A DNA stretch of 10,786 nt, from contig DUHN01000053.1 in assembly GCA_013330825.1 (NCBI GenBank), forward strand, positions 1 to 10,786, in the 5' to 3' direction. The notes below the pieces were generated by a model. That model did not search any database and was not told the DNA's origin. It was given only the letters and a program-made list of their open reading frames with translations. The stretch comes from Candidatus Woesearchaeota archaeon. Its GTDB lineage: Archaea; Nanobdellota; Nanobdellia; Woesearchaeales; GW2011-AR4. Shown here in pieces: positions 6,342 to 10,786 of this stretch (its first letter is position 1; each line of letters begins with the position of its first letter). The translations under genes were made by a program, and so were the position numbers.

Positions 6342-6884
6342 ATGGAAATATCGGAATTGTTTAATTTTGAGAAGATTGCTAAAGAAATAGGTATTCATTC
6401 GCCTGTTTTTATTTATGGTTGGTTGTTTTATAATTTAAGAAATTCAAGATTTTTCTTAATTATGTTAATCTTGTCTATATTATTATCAGTGTTATTTATT
6501 GTATGTGGGGATTATATTGTTGGGAGATTAGAAATTAAGAAATTTGGAACATATAAATCTGATGAAAAAAGAATAGTGAGGGGAATTAGTAATCAACCCA
6601 TTCTTATGAGCATAATGGCATTATTTGCTTATTTACAATTAGCAAATCTTGCTTTTTCTGTATTTTTGATAATTGGCTATTTAATATATAAAAGCTTTGA
6701 CATTATTACTTTCATTTTAACTCTTATAGGAGCTTCGGGACTTGTCTACAGAATTATACTTTTTGTTTTTAATATTAAAGGTACAAGACAATTATCAGCA
6801 AATGTGAATAAGGAACTAATTGCAAGAAAGCTTAATCAATCCAAGCCACCTGTTAGCCTCAAGAGGAAGCGGAAGTCTCGCTAA
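6342..6884 (+). CDS. AT-rich gene for a small basic-tailed membrane protein
   Basis: I do not recognise this 180-residue protein. After an amphipathic N-terminus (residues 1-33) it has hydrophobic helices at about 36-60, 86-116 and 118-144, the middle one long enough to be one or two spans. The C-terminus from 145 is soluble and ends in a Lys/Arg cluster (KRKRKSR). The frame stays open upstream to a TTG at 6255, but those 29 codons cross the inverted repeat and the TATA box, so the ATG at 6342 is preferred. Base composition is unlike every other gene in the window, and codons end mostly in A or T, which points to recent acquisition. It lies inside the inverted and direct repeats at 6256-6928 and is the only cargo of that segment. 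A membrane-acting effector or immunity protein is possible but unsupported. Confidence 0.75.
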   Translation: MEISELFNFEKIAKEIGIHSPVFIYGWLFYNLRNSRFFLIMLILSILLSVLFIVCGDYIVGRLEIKKFGTYKSDEKRIVRGISNQPILMSIMALFAYLQLANLAFSVFLIIGYLIYKSFDIITFILTLIGASGLVYRIILFVFNIKGTRQLSANVNKELIARKLNQSKPPVSLKRKRKSR

Positions 6885-6893
6885 CTCACAATA

Positions 6894-6914
6894 ACCTGAC
6901 GTTAACTTTGCAGC
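6894..6914 (-). repeat. Right inverted repeat of the candidate element
   Basis: Right arm of the imperfect inverted repeat, beginning ten bases after the stop codon of the AT-rich gene. Its reverse complement matches 6268-6288 at 18 of 21 positions. It contains GTTAAC and is followed on the plus strand by the second copy of the 11-bp direct repeat at 6918-6928. Confidence 0.65.
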
Positions 6915-6943
6915 ACGTGGTTGTTGGGGTGGAGAACGGGGAT

Positions 6944-6965
6944 TTTTCTGCAATCGTGCAGAAAA
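6944..6965. terminator. Hairpin between convergent genes
   Basis: TTTTCTGCA-ATCG-TGCAGAAAA is a perfect 9-bp inverted repeat with a four-base loop. It lies between the convergent ends of the AT-rich gene (stop 6884) and the DUF6159-like gene (stop 7005). A stem in this position suggests a two-way terminator or 3'-end stabiliser, although neither strand has a long T-run after it; the T residues are inside the stem. Archaeal termination relies mainly on T-runs, so the function is uncertain while the structure is clear. Confidence 0.5.
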
Positions 6966-7004
6966 TATTTCCGGTCCTATTGGGAACTGGCCAGATGAAG
7001 AAAG

Positions 7005-7874
7005 TTAGATAGTTCCTGCAGCCTTTTTCGCCCTGAACGCGCCCTGCACGACCTCCCTGCTGAAGCCATGCGGGATCTTCCCCTTGTCCGCGTAGACGAA
7101 CAGGGCCGTGTTGAAGACGGTGTTGGCGACGGCGAAGACCAGGATGACGGCGAGGAAATACAGGACGATGAGGGCGATCGCCATCACCAGGGCGACGGGG
7201 CCGAGGGCGACGGAGAGGAATACCAGCGCGACGCTGGCGAGGATGCCGGCGATGATGAAGGCAAACTGCACCAGGCCGAGGCCGAAGTGCCGGATGAGGC
7301 TCTCTCCCCACGTCTTGCGGAGCACCTGGGTCGATCTCTTGATGGCGTCGATGGGGCCGAGGCCGTAGTACACCATCGAGGGGACGACGAAGATAGTGAG
7401 GATCGCCCATGCCATGCCCAGCCCCGCTGCCACGAAGCGGAGGAGGATGTTGCCCCTTCCCCGTTCCGCGGCGCGCTCGAGCATCCTCAGGAGGAGGCCG
7501 ACCGTGGCCGAGAGCAGGCTCCAGTAGAAGATGAGGTGGATCTTCGAGAGGGCGAACGTGATGCTCTCGCCGAACGTGGCGTTGCCGCCCTCAAATCTCC
7601 GCTTTGTCGTATACACGACGCAGACGTTGAAGAAGGTCGCGATGAACGCGAGGCCGAGATAGGCGATGAAGAGGAGGGCGTACGCGGTGATGCCCCATAC
7701 CGGCTCCCCCTCCTGGACAAACGCGAGGATGATGGTGGGGAAGAGCAGCGCAACGAGGAAGAGGATGGAGAATATGCCGGCGAAGACGGGGAAGAGCAGC
7801 AGCTCCTTGTCCTGCTTCATGACGTGCAATGTCAGCTTTGTTATCTCCCAGCTCCGTGAGAATGCGTTTGCCAT
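7005..7874 (-). CDS. Polytopic membrane protein, DUF6159-like
   Basis: A 289-residue protein with about six membrane helices (near 27-53, 61-85, 112-131, 147-168 and two or more between 203 and 258). The N-terminal SW.....L..MKQDKELLLFP pattern, the NVCVVYTTKRRFEGG loop, the GPIDAIKRSTQVLRKTWGES motif and an ALFVYADKGKIPHGF stretch near the C-terminus fit the DUF6159 family of bacterial and archaeal membrane proteins with no established function. The frame extends seven codons further to an ATG at 7895, but the TATA-like site at 7906-7916 predicts a transcript starting near 7884, so the ATG at 7874 is preferred. It is GC-rich like the vWA operon, ends 120 bases from the convergent AT-rich gene, and lies 51 bases downstream of an unrecognised gene in the same direction. 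Confidence 0.85.
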   Translation of the reverse strand: MANAFSRSWEITKLTLHVMKQDKELLLFPVFAGIFSILFLVALLFPTIILAFVQEGEPVWGITAYALLFIAYLGLAFIATFFNVCVVYTTKRRFEGGNATFGESITFALSKIHLIFYWSLLSATVGLLLRMLERAAERGRGNILLRFVAAGLGMAWAILTIFVVPSMVYYGLGPIDAIKRSTQVLRKTWGESLIRHFGLGLVQFAFIIAGILASVALVFLSVALGPVALVMAIALIVLYFLAVILVFAVANTVFNTALFVYADKGKIPHGFSREVVQGAFRAKKAAGTI

Positions 7875-7905
7875 GGAACCACCCGCAAAGGTCATTGGAG
7901 AAGGA

Positions 7906-7916
7906 GTGTTATAAGG
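7906..7916 (-). promoter_or_regulatory. TATA box of the DUF6159-like gene
   Basis: CCTTATAACAC on the minus strand is centred 37 bases before the ATG at 7874. Usual archaeal spacing puts the transcript start near 7884, giving a leader of about ten bases that includes GGTGG. It lies beyond the stop codon of the preceding gene, so the DUF6159-like gene probably has its own promoter. Confidence 0.5.
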
Positions 7917-7925
7917 TTTTTGATT

Positions 7926-8369
7926 TTAAGACTTGTTGATTTGTTTTAGATTTGGAAAGTTGTCGATAGACATCAGTAATCTGCGTTCCAACTCCAGAGC
8001 AAACCTTCGGGCTAAGGAACCATCTTCAGGCACAGGAGCACTGGTCACGATAAGTGTTTTATTCGGATGCGAACCTTCCCACCCCTCTAAAAAAGTTGCT
8101 GAATCTGCTGGTTGGTCCCAATTGGACGTGTATGGCTTCCCTAATTTACGTATTGTGTTCATTTCATTTGAACCATACGCTTCATTCACCGCATGTACGA
8201 GCCCCCTTTTCACTGCTGAAACAAGGGATGGCGGGAAAGGAGATGGCACAACAATCCCAATATCATAGAGGTCGCTCCACGTGTCCAAAACCCTTCCCTG
8301 CTTGTAATAGACGACAGCGCCAACAGGTACGTTTTCGAGTTCCGTCAAAGCATCGATGGTGAACGCCAT
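7926..8369 (-). CDS. Unrecognised 147-residue soluble protein
   Basis: I do not recognise this protein. It has no membrane helix or signal peptide. The first 40 residues look like a small alpha/beta unit with a hydrophobic strand (VPVGAVVYYKQGRVL). A Pro-rich turn (VPSPFPPS), a helix around residues 45-65 and a second strand (KTLIVTSAPVP, about 104-115) precede a charged C-terminal helix. No catalytic signature stands out. The ATG at 8369 follows an A/T-rich 33-base gap after the 383-residue gene on the same strand, with a possible TATA site overlapping the end of that gene. Base composition is nearer to even than the GC-rich genes on either side, and similar to the 383-residue gene, so the two probably belong together. 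Confidence 0.75.
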   Translation of the reverse strand: MAFTIDALTELENVPVGAVVYYKQGRVLDTWSDLYDIGIVVPSPFPPSLVSAVKRGLVHAVNEAYGSNEMNTIRKLGKPYTSNWDQPADSATFLEGWEGSHPNKTLIVTSAPVPEDGSLARRFALELERRLLMSIDNFPNLKQINKS

Positions 8370-8402
8370 GATATCTGAACTTTATTTTTGTTTTTTCTGA
8401 TT

Positions 8403-9554
8403 TTATTTTCCTTTAAGCCTGCCAATCTTGTCAAAATAATGCATTCTCAGCTCTTTCGGGACATAGCGCGGAGACCCTCCCATCAAATTCTCCAGAGGGG
8501 GAATAAGCGATTGACCCTGCTGGGCCCGTGATTGAACCGCAACAACAGAGCCGTAGTCGGAAAAGCACATGCCGACAAAGCCTTCAAAGAGCTGCCGCAC
8601 CACCAAGGCGATCCTCGGGTCCTGGTTCATCCGACCCAGCACCAATGGATAGGCATGCGGCTTGTCCGGCGAGACAACATCGAGAGGATGCCAAATCCCA
8701 TAATGATCGGTTTTGAGCCGGCCCTTGACATCATCAAGATAGCGGGCAACCGCGTCCTGGACGCCTCCGCCCCTCGCGATGAAAAGCTGATTCTCGGCAA
8801 GCTTCGCGATGGTTGTATATCCCGATGGCGTTTTCTTTGCCTCTTCAAAATCTAGGGCAATGCCGTAGTGCCGCGGCAAGCTACGGACTCCACGCTTCAT
8901 TTCGGAGTATGGATGCACAGGAAATGTCTTTCCATCGGGCAATTTTCCCGCAAGAAGGTCCGTGAATTCATTTTCGTGCGGCTTGCCCATGCCATCGCAA
9001 AGCTGCTGGCGCATGTATTCCGTTTCTGTTCGATCAATTTTCAACGGGCCTTTGGAACTCTCAAACACGAAATGATCGAGGAAAGAGAATTCATCTGGCT
9101 TTACGTCTCCGGACTGCATCATGGCACGCGCCCATTGGGCAACCTCGTGGTTTTCCGCTCCAATGGCCAGAAGTTCCAGATGTTCATGATCGTGTACCTG
9201 CTTAGAGTAGGCTGCCCATCGCCTCTTTTTTACCTCTTCAAGCCTCTTCGCATCGTTAAGGAAGAGCCCTCCGCCGTGCACGACGAGCACCACGGGTTTC
9301 CCCCCTTCTGTTTTCCCGATATATTCTTCAGAATTCGCGACAATGCGCATTTCCATCCATAGTTCGCTTGAGGAGGGGGCCAAGGTGCTCGCATGCAGGA
9401 GTTCTGGCATGGAGGCCAGATGGCCGTCCGGGCCTGCATACCCTTTTGCCTTTTGGGCGACATGGTCCAGGGTTCCCTCGAAAAAATCGGAGGGTGGGCT
9501 AAACATAACGCCGGTGAGATAGCTCCCCTCTCCTTTTTCCATGATGATGGCCAT
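8403..9554 (-). CDS. Unrecognised 383-residue soluble protein
   Basis: I do not recognise this protein. It appears soluble with alternating strands and helices. Visible features, numbered from the chosen start, are a hydrophobic strand leading into Gly residues (PVVLVVHGGGLFL, about residues 89-101), a helix rich in Lys, Arg, Glu and His shortly after, a stretch with IGAENHE, an NQLFIARGGGVQDAV segment, and HYGIWHPLDVVSPDKPHAYP. Several His and Asp residues could form an active site, but no known motif is clear. The open frame starts at a TTG (9584), but the ATG at 9554 is preferred because a TATA-like site at 9583-9591 would start the transcript near 9560. It is divergent from the tandem-Lrp regulator and 33 bases upstream of the 147-residue gene in the same direction. 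Confidence 0.8.
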   Translation of the reverse strand: MAIIMEKGEGSYLTGVMFSPPSDFFEGTLDHVAQKAKGYAGPDGHLASMPELLHASTLAPSSSELWMEMRIVANSEEYIGKTEGGKPVVLVVHGGGLFLNDAKRLEEVKKRRWAAYSKQVHDHEHLELLAIGAENHEVAQWARAMMQSGDVKPDEFSFLDHFVFESSKGPLKIDRTETEYMRQQLCDGMGKPHENEFTDLLAGKLPDGKTFPVHPYSEMKRGVRSLPRHYGIALDFEEAKKTPSGYTTIAKLAENQLFIARGGGVQDAVARYLDDVKGRLKTDHYGIWHPLDVVSPDKPHAYPLVLGRMNQDPRIALVVRQLFEGFVGMCFSDYGSVVAVQSRAQQGQSLIPPLENLMGGSPRYVPKELRMHYFDKIGRLKGK

Positions 9555-9582
9555 TTGTAAACCACTCTTAAGTAATGAATGC

Positions 9583-9591
9583 AATTATAAG
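9583..9591 (-). promoter_or_regulatory. TATA box of the 383-residue gene
   Basis: CTTATAATT on the minus strand is centred 33 bases before the ATG at 9554, predicting a nearly leaderless transcript and supporting that start over the TTG at 9584, which would lie upstream of the transcript start. It shares a 105-bp intergenic region with the divergent Lrp-type gene. Confidence 0.45.
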
Positions 9592-9627
9592 TAACTATGT
9601 ATCATATTTCTAAAAATAATCATAAAA

Positions 9628-9640
9628 TTTATATATAAAA
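9628..9640 (+). promoter_or_regulatory. TATA box of the tandem-Lrp gene
   Basis: TTTATATATAAAA contains a perfect 12-base palindrome (9628-9639). Its centre is 26 bases before the ATG at 9660, the classic spacing for a leaderless archaeal transcript. The in-frame ATG at 9648 would fall upstream of the expected transcript start. The A/T-rich stretch from 9600 to 9640 is also a natural place for an Lrp-type operator. Confidence 0.7.
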
Positions 9641-9659
9641 TCTGAATATGTTTAGAAAT

Positions 9660-10685
9660 ATGGCCCTAGATACTAAAGATTTACGGATTCTGGAACTTTT
9701 GGCAATAAACTGCCGCTTTTCCCTGACAACCCTATCGCACAGCGTCGCCTTGTCAAAGGCGTCCGTCAAGAACAGGATAGACAAGCTGGTGGAAGCCGGC
9801 ATCATCCATACCTTCACCACCCTCACGAACATCAGCAAACTGGGGTACGGAGAGTACCTCCTCTTTTTGAAGCTGCATAATCTCACCAAGGCGAGGGAAG
9901 ACCAGATACTAAAATTCTTGAAAGGGCACAAGCTCATCTTCGCTATCCTGAAGACGTCCGGCGTGTGGAATTATCTCGTTTTCATCGCAAGCAAGGACAA
10001 CGAGCATTTCAATGACATAAAAAATGATATCATCGATTATTGCGGGGATAACGCGCAGGATTATGACGTTGCCATATGGATCAAGGACTACAAGTTCACC
10101 CATTCCATCAAGGACATGGACAAGGGGACCAAGGCATCGACCATCAAAAGGGATCCCAGCTTTTCCAGGGAGCTTCTTCTCAAGCCGAAGGAGTACAAGA
10201 CGGAGAAGAAAGAGGCGATTGACGGGAAAGATGTGGAAATCCTGAAGGCTCTTAACAAAAATCCCCGTGCTGACTTGAAGGAAATAGGAAAACAAGTCGG
10301 CTTGTCCATCGAAACGACGGGCTACCGGATCAGGAATCTCATCAGGAAGGACTTCATCCTGGGGTTCTCATGCGTCCCGGATTTTTTCAAATTGGGCTAC
10401 AACAACTACTTTCTTTTCATCCAGACCAAGAATGTGTCGAAAGAGAGCGAAAAAGAGGTTGTCGACTTTCTGCAAAAAAACGATTTTATCGTCATCGCTA
10501 TGAAGCTCATGGGAAGATGGAATCTCTTCACCTCGATCTCGGCAAGGAATCTTGAGGAATACAACCAGATTGTCGATGTATTGCAGCAGAAATTCGCCGA
10601 GATCATCAAATCGCATGAGACGCTGAACATCATCAATTGGCACAAGTACGAGCTGTTTCCGGATGGGATTTTTGAACAATATTAG
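9660..10685 (+). CDS. Tandem Lrp/AsnC-like transcriptional regulator
   Basis: A 341-residue protein made of two Lrp-like halves. The first half opens with LDTKDLRILELL and a helix-turn-helix (about residues 3-50, SLTTLSHSVALSKASVKNRIDKL), followed by an effector-type region with a GYGEYLLFLKL strand and SGVWNYLVF (about 55-155). After a charged linker (about 156-182) a second winged helix begins with DGKDVEILKALNKNPRADL and IGKQVGLSIETTGYRIRNL (about 184-232), again followed by GYNNYFLFIQ and GRWNLFTSI segments (about 243-330). Ordinary Lrp proteins are about 150 residues with one copy, so this is a fused duplication. It may bind DNA as a pseudo-dimer. The ATG at 9660 is chosen from the TATA spacing; one at 9648 would add four residues. 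The gene is divergent from the unrecognised 383-residue gene and 50 bases before threonyl-tRNA synthetase, both possible targets along with itself. Confidence 0.85.
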   Translation: MALDTKDLRILELLAINCRFSLTTLSHSVALSKASVKNRIDKLVEAGIIHTFTTLTNISKLGYGEYLLFLKLHNLTKAREDQILKFLKGHKLIFAILKTSGVWNYLVFIASKDNEHFNDIKNDIIDYCGDNAQDYDVAIWIKDYKFTHSIKDMDKGTKASTIKRDPSFSRELLLKPKEYKTEKKEAIDGKDVEILKALNKNPRADLKEIGKQVGLSIETTGYRIRNLIRKDFILGFSCVPDFFKLGYNNYFLFIQTKNVSKESEKEVVDFLQKNDFIVIAMKLMGRWNLFTSISARNLEEYNQIVDVLQQKFAEIIKSHETLNIINWHKYELFPDGIFEQY

Positions 10686-10702
10686 AAGAAGCTCGGCACA
10701 AC

Positions 10703-10714
10703 AAAATATATAAA
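10703..10714 (+). promoter_or_regulatory. TATA box of threonyl-tRNA synthetase
   Basis: AAAATATATAAA is centred about 27 bases before the ATG at 10736, so the transcript is probably leaderless. It lies just after the stop codon of the Lrp-type gene and gives the synthetase its own promoter. Confidence 0.7.
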
Positions 10715-10735
10715 CAGCGAGAGGGAACTCCGCCC

Positions 10736-10786
10736 ATGCAGAAAATAACTATCACGCTCCCCAACGGCTCGGCAAAGGAGTTTCCC
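10736..10786 (+). CDS. thrS: Threonyl-tRNA synthetase, N-terminal start (partial)
   Basis: Only the first 17 codons are present, reading MQKITITLPNGSAKEFP. This is the first beta-hairpin of a TGS domain (an I-x-I-T-L-P-[ND]-G-S pattern), the usual N-terminus of bacterial-type threonyl-tRNA synthetase, which charges tRNA-Thr with threonine. Many archaeal threonyl-tRNA synthetases instead begin with an unrelated editing domain, so a TGS start suggests the bacterial-type enzyme, as occurs in some archaeal lineages. TGS domains also occur in RelA/SpoT and Obg-like GTPases, but there they are not at the extreme N-terminus in this form. The rest of the gene is outside the window. Confidence 0.75.
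   Translation, partial: MQKITITLPNGSAKEFP

Larger units (their letters stand above)
6256..6928. mobile_element. Candidate small inserted element bounded by inverted and direct repeats
   Basis: A 21-bp inverted repeat (6268-6288 against 6894-6914, 18 of 21 identical, shared core AAAGT[A/T]AACGTCAGGT) encloses an AT-rich gene. Immediately outside, an exact 11-bp direct repeat, TGGTTGTTGGG, occurs at 6256-6266 and 6918-6928, one and three bases from the inverted repeats. Terminal inverted repeats flanked by a target-site-like duplication, with cargo of very different base composition from the GC-rich flanks, are hallmarks of a transposed or mobilised segment. There is no transposase inside, so it would be a non-autonomous, MITE-like element or one moved in trans. 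Eleven bases is longer than many target duplications and the small gaps are imperfect, so the boundary is provisional. Confidence 0.45.

Noticed and set aside
6886..7410. A minus-strand frame running from within the DUF6159-like gene into the convergent gap
   Set aside because: It overlaps a well-supported membrane gene in another frame and reads as Arg/Pro/His-rich. Its only interest is the hexapeptide that coincides with the right inverted repeat.
7068..7859. A 263-codon Asp/Glu/Arg-rich plus-strand frame
   Set aside because: It is the complement of the DUF6159-like membrane gene; extreme acidic composition without hydrophobic core is typical of antisense frames to membrane helices.
8868..9362. 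A 164-codon plus-strand frame within the 383-residue gene
   Set aside because: No promoter, ribosome site or domain is visible, and the minus-strand frame is longer, starts next to a TATA box and has better protein-like composition.
1..10786. CRISPR arrays, tRNA or rRNA genes
   Set aside because: No regularly spaced repeats beyond the 21-base hexamer tract and no cloverleaf or rRNA-like sequence was seen on either strand by eye; a covariance search was not possible.

Overview
The window looks archaeal, most likely from a DPANN-type lineage; the phylum cannot be fixed from this sequence alone. Evidence: several genes have an A/T-only TATA box about 25-35 bases before the ATG with almost no leader (leaderless mRNA, typical of archaea), while genes inside the operon use Shine-Dalgarno sites. 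Most genes are GC-rich; one (6342-6884) is strikingly AT-rich, roughly 30% GC by eye.

Layout. 1-6171, minus strand: one operon, transcribed right to left. It starts with a small SpoVT/AbrB-fold DNA-binding protein (6171-5974), then a BatA-like von Willebrand A (vWA) membrane protein (5954-4080), a second large membrane protein with two vWA modules and an amidotransferase-like module (3859-1433), a membrane-anchored coiled-coil protein (1269-787) and a three-helix membrane protein (787-17). A further gene probably begins at base 20 and runs off the left edge. This resembles the BatA/vWA/DUF58/MoxR clusters of bacteria and archaea, which couple an AAA+ ATPase to membrane-bound vWA adaptors; neither MoxR nor DUF58 is in the window. 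A 220-base GC-rich spacer at 3860-4079 is open in several frames and is unresolved.

6172-7004: a bidirectional AT-rich promoter region, then an AT-rich gene for a small basic-tailed membrane protein, bracketed by a 21-bp imperfect inverted repeat and, outside that, an 11-bp exact direct repeat. This looks like a small inserted element without its own transposase, and is the most unusual structure here. A 9-bp hairpin lies between this gene and the convergent next gene.

7005-9554, minus strand: a DUF6159-like polytopic membrane protein, followed upstream by two genes I do not recognise (147 and 383 residues).

9628-10786, plus strand: divergent from the unknown pair, a leaderless regulator made of two tandem Lrp/AsnC-like halves, then the first 17 codons of threonyl-tRNA synthetase (TGS domain start) behind its own TATA box. 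The double Lrp protein shares a 105-bp intergenic region with the unknown 383-residue gene, so it may control that gene as well as itself.
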